This document shows positions 7,528-16,657 of a DNA stretch of 64,000 nucleotides, in pieces. This stretch comes from Corynebacterium xerosis NBRC 16721 = ATCC 373. GTDB lineage: Bacteria > Actinomycetota > Actinomycetes > Mycobacteriales > Mycobacteriaceae. A program made the position numbers and the translations under genes. How positions within the stretch are numbered: the first letter of the stretch is position 1; every line of letters starts with the position of its first letter. The notes beneath the pieces were generated by a model, which ran no database searches, was not told the origin of the DNA, and was given only the letters and a program-made list of their open reading frames with translations. The stretch lies in assembly GCF_001552415.1 (NCBI RefSeq), contig NZ_BCRD01000002.1, forward strand, positions 248,001-312,000, in the 5' to 3' direction.

Positions 7528-8807
7528 GGGAGGGCCTTTCCGTCGTCAAGCGGAACCCGCACCGACACCCCGCAACCGGAACCCGGCGCGGATTCGATGA
7601 CCAGCTGCCCGCTGAGGGCATCCATGCGGCGGCGCACGCCCGCGATGCCCACCGCACCGGGCGGGGGATCGGCGGCGGGGTCGAAACCGATGCCGTCGTC
7701 GACGACGTCGAGGGACACCGAGTCGGGCTGGTAGGTCAGGGTGACCGTGCAGCGGGTGGCGCGGGCGTGGCGGGCGACGTTGGCGATGCTGGCCTGCGCG
7801 ACGCGGACGAGCGTGGCCTCGACGTCGGCCGGCAGGGGGCGGGCGTCGCCGTCGACGGTGAACGTCGCGGGATCGCCGCCGGCGGTGGCCGGGGTGGCGG
7901 CGCAGACGCGGGCCAGCGCCACCGGCAGATCCGCCCCGGCCAGGGCACCCGGCTGCAGCGCCGCGATGATGCGGCGGGTCTCGCGGAGATTGTCGGCGGC
8001 GACCTCGCGGGCCATGCGGATCTGCCCGATGGTGCGCTCGGCGGAGGCGGCGCGGTCGTCCGGGGTGCGCGCTGCGTCGTCGTGGTCGCGAGCCGAGGCC
8101 TCCGCCGAATGGAGCAGCAGCTGGATGGAGGAGAGCCCCTGTGCGACCGTGTCGTGGATGTCGGCGGCGAGGCGTGCGCGTTCGTCGAGCTCGCCGGCCC
8201 GGCGCGACATCTCGGCGACGTCGGCGCGGGCGGCCAGCAGCTCGTCGATGGCTTCCGCACGGGTGGTGGCCTCCCGCAACAGCATGCGGAAGCCCAGGCC
8301 CACCATCAGCGCCACCGCGGCGCCGAGGACGGGGCCGGCGACGCCGCCGACGCTCCAGCCGCCGTGCCAGGCGATGGTGCCGATGGCCAGCGCCGTGAGC
8401 ACGCCGACCAGCGCCACCGCGTACCAGCCGGCGACGGCCTGCAGCACCAGGAAGAAGAGGGGGAACGCCAGCCACACGCCATCGGGCGACGTCCACGCCA
8501 GTCCGGTGAAGCAGGCGATGACGGCGGGCAGCCACCAGCGCGGGCCGTCGTCGGGCTGCATGCGGCCGATGGCGTAGACGATGGCGAAGGCCACCAGCCA
8601 CAGCCACGTCGCCGGCGACAGGTGCCCCGCGTCGGCGGTGGCGATGCCGCGCACCGCGACGAACACGAGCAGCACGGCGATGAGCAGATCCAGGCACACG
8701 CGCAGCCACCGCCAGATCCGGCCGAGGGCGGCGGGGTCGGTCGCCGCGTCGCCGGCGGCGGGGGCCGGCCGTGCGGCGGGGGCGGGGAGCTGGGGGCGGT
8801 CGTTCAC
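7524..8807 (-). CDS. Sensor histidine kinase (HisKA_3 / NarL partner)
   Basis: The 427-residue membrane kinase has about six hydrophobic segments between residues 35 and 175, a HisKA_3 dimerisation domain with His218 in AADIHDTVAQG, and a HATPase_c domain with ANVARHARA (N box) and DDGIGFD (G1 box). GTG 8807 is preferred to an upstream ATG because the longer version adds only a proline-rich leader. Its final codons carry one GTCGTCAAGC motif. It forms a two-gene operon with the response regulator and is divergent from the FtsX-like permease; the signal is unknown. Such pairings often sense envelope stress or antimicrobial peptides, which is inference. Confidence 0.9.
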   Translation of the reverse strand: MNDRPQLPAPAARPAPAAGDAATDPAALGRIWRWLRVCLDLLIAVLLVFVAVRGIATADAGHLSPATWLWLVAFAIVYAIGRMQPDDGPRWWLPAVIACFTGLAWTSPDGVWLAFPLFFLVLQAVAGWYAVALVGVLTALAIGTIAWHGGWSVGGVAGPVLGAAVALMVGLGFRMLLREATTRAEAIDELLAARADVAEMSRRAGELDERARLAADIHDTVAQGLSSIQLLLHSAEASARDHDDAARTPDDRAASAERTIGQIRMAREVAADNLRETRRIIAALQPGALAGADLPVALARVCAATPATAGGDPATFTVDGDARPLPADVEATLVRVAQASIANVARHARATRCTVTLTYQPDSVSLDVVDDGIGFDPAADPPPGAVGIAGVRRRMDALSGQLVIESAPGSGCGVSVRVPLDDGKALP

Positions 8808-8938
8808 GCCCCCAGCGTAAGGGCCGGGAGTGCGCGAATGCAGGTCCCGGGGGCGCGGTCGCGCAGTCGGGGTCAACCGAAAGTTGGCCGGGAAGTCCCA
8901 TCCCGCGTGCGATTCGCTGGCGGGCCACGGCGGCGACC

Positions 8939-9940
8939 ATGAGAGTCATGTACCAGGCAACCCGTGAACTCCGCGCCGCACCAGGGCGCACCGCATTGAT
9001 CACCGTCACCGTCGGATTGATCGCCGTGCTCGTCACCATGCTCTCGGCATTGGCGGCGGGCCTGTCCCACCAGTCGACGTCGGCGCTCGTCGACGCCCTC
9101 GGGCCCGATGACGCCGTCATCGTCGCTGACGCCGGCAGCCCGTCGCTGGCCGCTTCCCGCTTGACGACGGCCAAGGTTAACGCCGCGAAGTCCGCCGGCT
9201 CGGCCGAGGCGTGGTCCGTGGGCCGTGCCCGCGTCGGCGATGAGCCGGTTTTCGTCTTCCCGGACCATTCGCTGGGCACGAACGAGATCCGGCCCTCCGA
9301 CGCCGTCGCCGGGGATCTTCCGGAGTCCGGCACCACGACCTTCGAGGGGCGCACCGTCACCGTCGCGGGCACGGCGGGCGACCTGTGGTGGGAGCACCAG
9401 CCCGTCGTGTTCGCCGCACCCGCGCTGGCGGAGCAGATCGTCGGCGCCCCGTCGGCCGTCGTCGTCGACGAGTCGGCGGCGCAGGCCCCCGAGGTCGACG
9501 GCACCGTCGTCATGCGCGGCGACGAGCGCATGGACCTGTCCGCCTCCAACAAGGGCGAGCAGATGTCGCTCAACGCCATGACGTCGCTGTTGTTCCTCAT
9601 TTCCGCGTTGGTGGTCGGTGCGTTCTTCATGGTGTGGACCGTCCAGCGCATGCGCGGCGTCGCCGTGTCTTCGGCGCTCGGGGCATCCCGGCCGGTGCTC
9701 GCCGCCGATTCGCTCGGCCAGGCGCTCATCGTGTTGGTGCTCGGCGTCGGGGCGGGCGTGGCCATCACCGTCGGCGCGGGCACGTGGCTGTCCTCCTCCG
9801 GGATCATGCCTGTGCTGATCGACGCGTCCACGACCGCGTGGCCGGCGCTTGTGCTCGTCGGCACCGGGCTCATCGGTGCGGCCGTGGCGCTCGTGCCCGT
9901 CCTCCGCGTCGAACCGAGGGAGGCGCTGGCCAATGCGTGA
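8939..9940 (+). CDS. FtsX/MacB-type ABC transporter permease
   Basis: The 333-residue protein has one N-terminal transmembrane helix (about 17-40), a large extracytoplasmic domain (about 45-210) and three C-terminal helices (about 215-325), ending PVLRVEPREALANA. That is the FtsX-like permease topology of the MacB/LolCE class, which drives mechanotransmission rather than classic transport. ATG 8939 and ATG 8948 are both possible. The ATPase gene follows 85 bp downstream with its own ribosome site. The adjacent divergent two-component system suggests regulated expression. Confidence 0.88.
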   Translation: MRVMYQATRELRAAPGRTALITVTVGLIAVLVTMLSALAAGLSHQSTSALVDALGPDDAVIVADAGSPSLAASRLTTAKVNAAKSAGSAEAWSVGRARVGDEPVFVFPDHSLGTNEIRPSDAVAGDLPESGTTTFEGRTVTVAGTAGDLWWEHQPVVFAAPALAEQIVGAPSAVVVDESAAQAPEVDGTVVMRGDERMDLSASNKGEQMSLNAMTSLLFLISALVVGAFFMVWTVQRMRGVAVSSALGASRPVLAADSLGQALIVLVLGVGAGVAITVGAGTWLSSSGIMPVLIDASTTAWPALVLVGTGLIGAAVALVPVLRVEPREALANA

Positions 9941-10025
9941 CCCCGCCAACCCCGCCCACTCCGCCAACCCGAACAATCGCGCCCACACCCCCGTTTTCCC
10001 GCATGACCGCGAACAGGAGACCACG

Positions 10026-10850
10026 ATGATCTCGCCCACCGCTCTCGATTCCCGAATGGCTGATTCCCGCACCGCCCCCGACTCTCGAACGGCGCTGCAC
10101 ATCTCCGGCGTGGACCTCGAGGTCGTGGACGGTTCCGCCACGCGCCGGATCCTCGACGACGTCTCCCTCGACGTGAACCGCGGTGAGATCGTAGCCGTCA
10201 CCGGTCCCTCCGGCTCCGGCAAGTCCACGCTGTTGGCGGTGGCGGGCTGTCTGCAGACGCCGGACACGGGCGTCGTAAAGCTGCATTCCGCCGACGGCGA
10301 CGTCGATCTCACCGCCCGAGGTGCCGCTGCGGCGCGCGTGCGGCGCGAGCACGTCGGCCTCGTGTTCCAGCAGCCGAATCTGCTGCCGTCGCTGACGGTG
10401 CAGGAGCAGCTGATTGTCATGACGCGCCTCGGCCGCATCCTCCCGCCGCCGGCCTCGGAGCGTCGCCGCGCCCGCGAGCGCGCCGCCGAGCTGCTCGAGT
10501 CGGTGGGGCTGGCGGGCATGGGGGATCGCCGAGTGTCCACGCTCTCCGGCGGCCAGCAGGCGCGCGTCAACCTGGCGCGTGCGCTGATGAACGAGCCCGA
10601 GCTGCTGCTCGTCGACGAGCCCACCGCCGCCCTCGACCGCGCCTCCGCCGAGGCGGTGACCGACCTCATCGTCGACGTCACCCGCCGTTACGGGGCGGCG
10701 ACCCTGCACGTCACCCACGATCCCGGCCAGGCCGAGCGCGCCGACCGCGTGCTGGAGATGGTCGACGGTCGGCTGACCGACGCCGGGGGAGCGGCGGGCG
10801 GGGGAGCGGCAACTTCGCCCGAGAAGCGGGAGCACGCAGCGGCGCGTTAG
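10026..10850 (+). CDS. ABC transporter ATP-binding protein (LolD/MacB type)
   Basis: The 274-residue ATPase partner of the upstream permease. It has Walker A GPSGSGKST at about 60-68, Q-loop VFQQPNLLPSLTV, signature LSGGQQARVNLARAL, Walker B LLLVDEPTAALD and the H-loop HVTHD. ATG 10026 is chosen because AGGAG lies 7 nt before it. The first 25 residues repeat the pattern DSR and look disordered, and the tail is Gly/Ala-rich. A GTCGTAAAGC motif lies in the coding sequence at 10272-10281. Confidence 0.92.
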   Translation: MISPTALDSRMADSRTAPDSRTALHISGVDLEVVDGSATRRILDDVSLDVNRGEIVAVTGPSGSGKSTLLAVAGCLQTPDTGVVKLHSADGDVDLTARGAAAARVRREHVGLVFQQPNLLPSLTVQEQLIVMTRLGRILPPPASERRRARERAAELLESVGLAGMGDRRVSTLSGGQQARVNLARALMNEPELLLVDEPTAALDRASAEAVTDLIVDVTRRYGAATLHVTHDPGQAERADRVLEMVDGRLTDAGGAAGGGAATSPEKREHAAAR

Positions 10851-10855
10851 TGCAT

Positions 10856-10930
10856 GAATCCTCCAGACCCCGATTCGGTCTCCGCAAACGCGCAGGTCAG
10901 AATTCGCCGGATTCAAACTCTGGAGGATTC
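10856..10930. repeat. 12-bp perfect inverted repeat around a 51-bp spacer
   Basis: GAATCCTCCAGA at 10856-10867 and TCTGGAGGATTC at 10919-10930 are exact reverse complements just after the ABC ATPase stop codon. It could be the remnant ends of a small inserted element or a long-range hairpin at the operon end. Confidence 0.65.
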
Positions 10931-10989
10931 GGGCACTTAGCCCCTCGGGTTGCGGCCATTCGGAGCGATGTCCTTCTCCCGCGCATGCG

Positions 10990-11019
10990 AAAGGCCCGGA
11001 CCAATCGGTCCGGGCCTTT
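10990..11019 (-). terminator. Terminator of tRNA-His
   Basis: AAGGCCCGGACC pairs with GGTCCGGGCCTT across an AATC loop, with TTTC and GAAA flanks. It lies 7 bp beyond the tRNA 3' end on the minus strand. Confidence 0.88.
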
Positions 11020-11026
11020 CATTCGG

Positions 11027-11100
11027 GGTGACTGACGGGACTCGAACCCGCGACACCCAGGATCACAACCTGGTGCTCTACCAACTGAACTACAGTCACC
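11027..11100 (-). tRNA. tRNA-His (anticodon GTG)
   Basis: Read on the minus strand, the acceptor GTGACTG pairs with CAGTCAC, with the extra G at -1 opposite discriminator C73 that is typical of tRNA-His. The anticodon loop TTGTGAT gives GTG, and the T-arm is GGTTCGAGTCC. Confidence 0.95.
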
Positions 11101-11262
11101 ATCGCTTCCACTTCAGCGGCGATTGCCCCTGTCGTGCAGCGGATTACAGGATAACCCACGACGCGCGCGGAACAAAACCGCAGGTCGGGGCATGGCTTGG
11201 CGACGACCCGCGTGGGAGCGGATCGTCCTCTCGGCTCGAGGGGGCCGGGGCGAGTTGCCACG

Positions 11263-11946
11263 TCAGTCCATCGGCACGGCGCGGACGGCGTCCTCGGCGG
11301 CCCGGGCGACCTCTTCCTTGGTCGGCCCCTCGCCGGGCACCATCATCGCGCGGCGGTAGAACTCCAGCTCGCGGATGGACTCGCGAATGTCGGCCAGCGC
11401 GCGGTGGGACATGCCCTTCTCCGGCTGCCCGAAGTACACGCGCGGGTACCAGCGGCGGGCCAGCTCCTTCAGCGAGGACACGTCGATCATGCGGTAGTGC
11501 AGGAAGTCCTCGAGCTCCGGCATGTACCGGCGGATGAAGCCGCGGTCCGACGCGATGGAGTTGCCGGCCAGCGGCGCCTGGCGAGCGTTCGGCACCCACT
11601 CGCGGATGTAATCGAGGACGATGCGCTCGGCCTCGTTGACGTCGACCGCCGATTCGCGAATCTCCTCGGTCAGCCCGGACGAGTTGTGCATCTCGGTGAC
11701 CACGTCGTCCATCTGCGCCAGGTCGATTTCGGAGGCGTGGACCACCACGTCGACGCCCTCGCCGAGGATGTTCAGCTCAGCGTCGGTGACCAGCGCCGCG
11801 ATCTCGACGATCACGTGCTTCTGCGGGTCCAGGCCCGTCATCTCGCAGTCGATCCACACGATGCGGTCGTACTTCGGGTGCACTCCGTTGCCGTTGCCAT
11901 TGCCATTGCCATTGCCGGCCGGGGCGGTTGCGTTGCCGTTGGTCAC
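11263..11946 (-). CDS. orn: Oligoribonuclease
   Basis: A 3'-5' exoribonuclease that degrades 2-5 nt RNAs and pGpG, the last step of mRNA decay. The DEDDh fold is plain: [10 protein letters not shown] (Asp33, Glu35), the middle Asp in [13 protein letters not shown], and [12 protein letters not shown] with the catalytic His and final Asp. The 227-residue form begins with a peculiar (Asn-Gly)n run encoded by hexanucleotide repeats, so the family core starts near residue 26. GTG 11946 overlaps the cmrA stop codon by 4 bp (GTGA), so translation is coupled to cmrA. The cmrA-orn neighbourhood matches Rv2509-Rv2511 in M. tuberculosis. Confidence 0.93.
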   Translation of the reverse strand: MTNGNATAPAGNGNGNGNGNGVHPKYDRIVWIDCEMTGLDPQKHVIVEIAALVTDAELNILGEGVDVVVHASEIDLAQMDDVVTEMHNSSGLTEEIRESAVDVNEAERIVLDYIREWVPNARQAPLAGNSIASDRGFIRRYMPELEDFLHYRMIDVSSLKELARRWYPRVYFGQPEKGMSHRALADIRESIRELEFYRRAMMVPGEGPTKEEVARAAEDAVRAVPMD

Positions 11947-12740
11947 TGGGACATCCCTTCGTAGAAGCGGCCGACGATGGGGGCGACGAGCCAGCGCGGC
12001 AGGTAGTTGCCGGCGGTGTTCATGCCCTTGCTCAGGGCGCCGGGCACCACGCGCAGCCGGTTGGCGGCCAGCGCGTCGAGGCTGTCGCGGGCGCAGTCGT
12101 CGGTGGAGGTCCACAGGAAATCGGGGACGTTGTCGTCGACTTCGTTGGCGCCGTCGTCGCGCTGATCGGGCCGCACCGGGCCGGGGGCGAGCAGGGTGCA
12201 GTGCACACCGGTGCCCTTGAGGTCGTAGTGCAGCGCCTCGGTGAACGTGTTCACGAACGCCTTGGTGCCCACGTAGGTGGCGTTGTTCGGGATCACCGTC
12301 GTGCCCGCCGCCGAGCCCACGTTGAGAATGGCGCCCGAGCCACGCTCGACCATGGGCTTGACGACGAGCTGCGTGAGATCGAAAAGCGCCGTCGCATTCA
12401 GCTCGAACTGCGCGCGCTCGTAATCCTGGTCGAGTTCCTGGAACCGGCCGAACGTCGCGATGCCGGCGCAGTTGACCATCACGCTGATGTCGCGTCCGCG
12501 CAGTTCGTCGCAAAGCTCCTGCCGGGCCCCCGCATCCGACAGATCGCACGGGCGGACCTCCACTGCCAGGGACGGTCCCGACAGTTCGGCGGCCAGCGCC
12601 TCCATCTTGTCAGAGGAGCGCGCCACGAGAATCAGCGAATGGCCGCGCCGGGCGAGCTCGCGGGCCAGGGCCTTTCCGATGCCTGATGACGCGCCGGTCA
12701 CCACGGCACGGTAATCGGGATGGGGGGCGGGCAATGCCAT
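11943..12740 (-). CDS. cmrA: Mycolate reductase CmrA (short-chain dehydrogenase)
   Basis: The 265-residue SDR has the cofactor motif [21 protein letters not shown], the catalytic Ser in VGSAAG, and Tyr/Lys in [10 protein letters not shown]. The C-terminal region [16 protein letters not shown], with [13 protein letters not shown] and [10 protein letters not shown], closely matches what I recall of the Rv2509/CmrA family. That enzyme reduces the beta-keto form of newly condensed mycolates to the mature 3-hydroxy acid. Its presence argues that the organism makes mycolic acids. It is followed by orn with a 4-bp overlap and preceded by GAGGT as ribosome site. A generic SDR is the fallback. Confidence 0.85.
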   Translation of the reverse strand: MALPAPHPDYRAVVTGASSGIGKALARELARRGHSLILVARSSDKMEALAAELSGPSLAVEVRPCDLSDAGARQELCDELRGRDISVMVNCAGIATFGRFQELDQDYERAQFELNATALFDLTQLVVKPMVERGSGAILNVGSAAGTTVIPNNATYVGTKAFVNTFTEALHYDLKGTGVHCTLLAPGPVRPDQRDDGANEVDDNVPDFLWTSTDDCARDSLDALAANRLRVVPGALSKGMNTAGNYLPRWLVAPIVGRFYEGMSQ

Positions 12741-13058
12741 GTGTCGACCTCGCGGTGGTTCGGTGCGGATTGTTACGGGCCAAGCCTAGTGCGCCCGCAA
12801 GTTCCGGCACGGCGGCGCGGCCGCTGCCGTGGTGACCGACATTCAAGTCGGCGACGGGCATTCGCAATCCTAATATTTATGAAAAGGTTGTTTTCCCATG
12901 TCATCTCGCGTCAACGGGTGTCCCCGCGGGCGGCGGGTGAACCGTGATCCCCGTGCAACGCCCGATAGCATTGAAGGGGAATTAAATGACTGCGATGGTC
13001 CCGGGGCCATCAACTCGAACCGCGTCGGCGCGGCCCGGGTGCAGGAAAGGAAGCGACG
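12741..13058. promoter_or_regulatory. Divergent promoter region between cmrA and a TetR gene
   Basis: A 318-bp region with an unusual AT-rich core around 12869-12896 (TAATATTTAT, GAAAAGG) and a TAGCAT at about 12966. It probably carries both promoters and the operator of the TetR repressor. No exact palindrome is obvious. Confidence 0.5.
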
Positions 13059-13673
13059 ATGACTGGCGATTACTCCGAGGCTGCGACGTCAAAGCCGTCG
13101 GTGGACGAGGCGATCATCGAGGCCGCCCGCGAAAGCATCATGGCCGTGGGCCTGCGCCGCACGTCCATCGCGGAGATCGCCCGCAACGCCGGAGTGTCCC
13201 GCCCCACGGTGTACCGGCGCTACGCGGACCTCGACGAGCTGGCGAACGAAGTGATCACCCGCGAGTTCCTGCGCATCCTCGCCGACCTGCGCACCATGCC
13301 CGGCGACGCCCGCCAGCGCATCGTCGAACGCTTCCGGATCATCCTGCGGACCCTGTCGAACGGTGAGTTCTTCCTCAATCTGGCCGAGACCGACCCTGAG
13401 CGCATCGTCCGCGCCATCATCCGCCCGAAGGGTTCCAGCGAACGATCGATCATCGAGAAGTTCATCCTGCCGGGCATCGTCCACGGCCAGGAGGACGGGT
13501 CGGTGCGCGAGGGCAACCCGACCGTGCTGTCCAACAACGTGTTCATGGTCATGCAGTCCGCGGTGCTGCTGTGCAGCAACATGCTGCGCGAGGGGGCCAC
13601 GGACGAGGCCGACAACGTCGACAACGCCGTCGCGGAAGTCACCGAAATGGTGGACCGCTACCTGCGGCCGTAG
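13059..13673 (+). CDS. TetR family transcriptional regulator
   Basis: The 204-residue regulator has an N-terminal helix-turn-helix at about 15-60 (RRTSIAEIARNAGVSRPTVYRRYADLDEL). AGGAAAGGA lies just upstream of the ATG. The C-terminal domain ends with a helix containing NMLREGATDEADN. It is divergent from cmrA-orn, which may be its target, but it could also control only itself. Confidence 0.9.
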   Translation: MTGDYSEAATSKPSVDEAIIEAARESIMAVGLRRTSIAEIARNAGVSRPTVYRRYADLDELANEVITREFLRILADLRTMPGDARQRIVERFRIILRTLSNGEFFLNLAETDPERIVRAIIRPKGSSERSIIEKFILPGIVHGQEDGSVREGNPTVLSNNVFMVMQSAVLLCSNMLREGATDEADNVDNAVAEVTEMVDRYLRP

Positions 13674-13832
13674 GGGAGTCGGCGTCGAACGCCCCCGTCC
13701 CGGGAGGGGCGGGCGTAATGGGGCGCGGCGCAATGTAGGCGACAACTATCGTTGTGAGTTGGGTCGGCTACAAGTATCGTCGCGGATACGCGGTCATAGG
13801 ACGCGTTTCCACGAAACTCTGCAGGTGATCCC

Positions 13833-14228
13833 ATGCGTTCGCTTTTCCTCGCCGCCGCGGCGGTCCATGCCGTGCTGGTGGCCGCCATCATGCTCGCGTT
13901 GCGGATCGACATCATGATCCTGTCCGCGATCGGCATCCTCGCGACCTTGGCCATCGGCGGAGTCGCCTTCGCCCGCGGGGGCCGCGGCGCCGGCATGTGG
14001 GCGGGCCTCGTCGCCGGGGTCATCGCGCTCGTCGGCTGGGGGTCGTGGCTGGTGTTGTGGGCGATGGATACCGGCCGCGGCGGCGCGGTGATCAACATCG
14101 GGGGCATCCTCTTGCCGGCGCTGGCGGTGATCGTCTACCTCGTGGCGGCGCTGTTGCCGTCGACTCGCCGCGCGAAAACGGCGCCCCGGCAGCCTCCGGG
14201 AAGAGGCGGCGAGGGCGCCGTTTCGTAG
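13833..14228 (+). CDS. Small four-helix membrane protein of unknown function
   Basis: The 131-residue protein is not recognised. It has four hydrophobic helices at about 4-25, 27-47, 53-77 and 85-110, then a basic Pro/Gly-rich cytoplasmic tail. GC-rich codon use is like that of its neighbours. It lies alone between a TetR gene and tRNA-Arg. The start ATG 13833 has no strong ribosome site. Confidence 0.65.
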   Translation: MRSLFLAAAAVHAVLVAAIMLALRIDIMILSAIGILATLAIGGVAFARGGRGAGMWAGLVAGVIALVGWGSWLVLWAMDTGRGGAVINIGGILLPALAVIVYLVAALLPSTRRAKTAPRQPPGRGGEGAVS

Positions 14229-14273
14229 CTGGGGCGGCCGGGACGATGAACCAAGAACGCCGCTGCCGCATCG

Positions 14274-14347
14274 CGCCCCCGGCAGGATTCGAACCCGCGA
14301 CCAGCCGGGTAGAAGCCGGATGCTCTAATCCACTGAGCTACGGAGGC
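14274..14347 (-). tRNA. tRNA-Arg (anticodon TCT)
   Basis: Minus-strand cloverleaf with acceptor GCCTCCG paired to CGGGGGC (one G-U pair), anticodon loop CTTCTAC in a CCGG/CCGG stem giving TCT (Arg, AGA), and T-arm GGTTCGAATCC. The length is 74 nt. Confidence 0.92.
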
Positions 14348-14448
14348 ATGCGGAACGGAATTCTAGCCCGGCGCGGGGGTCCGAGGTAAAGCGGGGCGGG
14401 GGAGGTCGAGGGGCGCAACCGGACTTCGGTGCGGTACGGCCATGGGTC

Positions 14449-14461
14449 TACCCTGGGGGGC
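14449..14461 (+). promoter_or_regulatory. Leaderless promoter of the CopD/CtaG gene (-10 TACCCT)
   Basis: TACCCT at 14449-14454 ends 7 nt before ATG 14462, which supports that start over upstream in-frame codons. Confidence 0.55.
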
Positions 14462-16582
14462 ATGACTGCGACGACGACCCGCCCGGCCCGCCGGGTCAGG
14501 GGTTCCCTCGGCTGGTACGTGGTGTTCGCGTTGGTGGCGGGTGCGCTCGCGGGCGGCCTGTCGCTGGCGTTCAACATGGATTCGCGATCCACGCTGGGCA
14601 TCCCGGACCCGGGCGTGATCACCACCGTCGGCTTCCCGCTGGCGAAGGCCGGCGGCGAGATGCTCGCCGCGCTGGCGATCGGTTCGTTCATGCTGGCGGC
14701 GTTCGCGTCGAAGCCGCGGCCCGATGGGACGCTGGACCTCGACGGATGGGCGGCCGCCCGCACGGGCCGGTGGGCGATCTTCAGCTGGGGCGCCATCGCG
14801 TTCCTGCAGATCCCGCTGGTGCTGTCGGACGTCTCCGGTCAGCCGCTGTCGACCACCATCCGGCCGGAGAACTGGTCCGTGGCCCTCGACCAGGTCAGCG
14901 AGGCGCTGGCGTGGCTGTGGGTGGGCATTTTCGCCATGGTCGTGGCGCTGGGGTCGGCGTTGACCGGCAAGTGGATCTGGCAGCCGGTGTTCTTCGCCAT
15001 CTCCCTGGTGTCGATGATGCCGCTGGCCGTCGTCAGCCACAACGCCACCGGCGGCAACCACGACTACGGCACCAACTCCTACATCTGGCACCTGACGTTC
15101 ACCGTGTTCTGGGTCGGCGGCCTGATGGCCCTGATCGGGCACGCCCGCCGTCGCGGCGAGCACATGGTCGAGGTCGCCTCCCGCTACAGCTTCGTCGCGC
15201 TGGTCGCGTTCGTGGCCATGAGCGTCTCTGGCGTGATTAACGCGGCGATCAACCTGTCGTGGCAGGACCTGTTCAACAACAACTACGGCATCCTCGTAGT
15301 GGTCAAGGCGCTGCTGATCATCGTGCTGGGCCTGTTCGGCTACATGCACCGCAAGGTCACCATCCCGTCGCTGGACAAGGACCCGGGCGGTGCGTCGTTC
15401 TGGCGCCTGGCCATCGTCGAGGTGCTGGTCATGGCCGTCGCGGTCGGCGTGGCCGTGGCGCTGGGCCGCACGCCCCCGCCGCCGAACTACTCCGATCAGG
15501 CCGGTGGCGAAGGTCTGCCGCCGATCACCCAGATGGAGGTCAAGCTCGGCTACGAGCTGGAGATCCCCTTCGGCTGGGAGGCGATGTTCACGCAGTTCCG
15601 CTTCGACATCTTCTTCGGCTCGGCCGCGATCATCGCGGCGTGGATCTACCTGTACTGGCTGCGCAAGCTGCACAAGCGCGGCGGGGAGTGGCCCATCGCC
15701 AACACCCTCTGGTGGCTGGCCGGTTGTGCGCTGCTGCTGTTCACGTCGTCGTCGGCGCTGGGCGTGTACATGCCGGCGCAGTTCTCGGTGCACATGCTGG
15801 CGCACATGATGTACTCGATGGCCATCCCGGTCATGCTCGCCCTCGGTGGCCCGGTGACGCTGGCGTTGCGCGCGCTCAAGCCCGCCGGCCGCGATGGGGT
15901 GCCGGGCATCCGCGAGTGGCTGGTGGCGTTCATCAACAACCCGGTTTCGCGGTTCCTGACCAACCCGGTGGTGGCCACGGCCCAGTTCGTCGCGGGTTTC
16001 TACCTGCTGTACATGACGCCGCTGTACGACTTCCTGGCCGACGAGCACGCCGGCCACCTGTTCATGAACATCCACTTCCTGATCTCCGGCTACATCTTCT
16101 ACTGGGTGATCATCGGCGTGGATGCCGCACCGCAGCAGATTTCGCCGGCGGTGAAGCTGGTGTCGCTGATGGGGTCGCTGCCGTTCCACGCGTGGTTCGG
16201 CATCACGCTGATGCAGATGCAGCAGGTCCTGGCGGAGGACTACTACCTGGAGCTGGGCCTGCCGTGGCACGTCGATCTGCTGGCGGACCAGAACGTCGGC
16301 GGCGCGGTGGCGTGGGCGCTGGGCGAGGTGCCGCTGTTCATCGTCATGACGGCCCTGTTCGTGCAGTGGCGCCGCACCGACGAGAAGGACGCCGCCCGCT
16401 ACGACCGCAATGCCGAGCGCGATCACGACGCCGAGCTGGAGGCCTACAACGCCATGCTCGCGGCGCGCACGAGCCAGTCCATGACGGACGAGGAGCGCGA
16501 GTACTACACCGGCACCGTCGATTCCGAGCACGAGGTGCACCTCGGTTCCGCGAAGGACGCCGGCAAGATGCGCCGCAAGTAG
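14462..16582 (+). CDS. CopD copper-resistance / CtaG (caa3 oxidase assembly) fusion membrane protein
   Basis: The 706-residue polytopic protein has two parts. The first half (about 1-330) has eight or nine helices and a CopD-like segment with conserved His in NATGGNHDYGTNSYIWHLTFTVFW. The second half (about 360-660) is CtaG-like, with QFSVHMLAHMMYSMAIP, NIHFLISGYIFYW and PFHAWFGI, whose His and Met residues are candidate copper ligands. Such fusions (Rv0102 type) are thought to deliver copper to cytochrome oxidase or to support copper handling. A charged, Asp/Glu/Arg-rich 60-residue cytoplasmic tail follows. It is a single gene with a leaderless start and an inverted pair of the 10-bp motif downstream. 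Confidence 0.85.
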   Translation: MTATTTRPARRVRGSLGWYVVFALVAGALAGGLSLAFNMDSRSTLGIPDPGVITTVGFPLAKAGGEMLAALAIGSFMLAAFASKPRPDGTLDLDGWAAARTGRWAIFSWGAIAFLQIPLVLSDVSGQPLSTTIRPENWSVALDQVSEALAWLWVGIFAMVVALGSALTGKWIWQPVFFAISLVSMMPLAVVSHNATGGNHDYGTNSYIWHLTFTVFWVGGLMALIGHARRRGEHMVEVASRYSFVALVAFVAMSVSGVINAAINLSWQDLFNNNYGILVVVKALLIIVLGLFGYMHRKVTIPSLDKDPGGASFWRLAIVEVLVMAVAVGVAVALGRTPPPPNYSDQAGGEGLPPITQMEVKLGYELEIPFGWEAMFTQFRFDIFFGSAAIIAAWIYLYWLRKLHKRGGEWPIANTLWWLAGCALLLFTSSSALGVYMPAQFSVHMLAHMMYSMAIPVMLALGGPVTLALRALKPAGRDGVPGIREWLVAFINNPVSRFLTNPVVATAQFVAGFYLLYMTPLYDFLADEHAGHLFMNIHFLISGYIFYWVIIGVDAAPQQISPAVKLVSLMGSLPFHAWFGITLMQMQQVLAEDYYLELGLPWHVDLLADQNVGGAVAWALGEVPLFIVMTALFVQWRRTDEKDAARYDRNAERDHDAELEAYNAMLAARTSQSMTDEEREYYTGTVDSEHEVHLGSAKDAGKMRRK

Positions 16583-16591
16583 GCGATTTTC

Positions 16592-16642
16592 GCTTGACGA
16601 CGACCTCGCGGTGAAGCACGGGGGCGCGGGCCGTCGTCAAGC
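16592..16642. repeat. Inverted pair of the GTCGTCAAGC motif after the CopD/CtaG gene
   Basis: GCTTGACGAC at 16592-16601 and GTCGTCAAGC at 16633-16642 are exact reverse complements 31 bp apart in the 3' region of the gene. The pair could form a hairpin and may act as its terminator. Confidence 0.7.
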
Positions 16643-16657
16643 CGAATGAGTGGCGGG

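Noticed and set aside
7546..9933. Very long antisense frames opposite the kinase and ABC genes and elsewhere (for example opposite rne and valS)
   Set aside because: They are shadows of real genes in GC-rich DNA with skewed third positions and no independent start signals.
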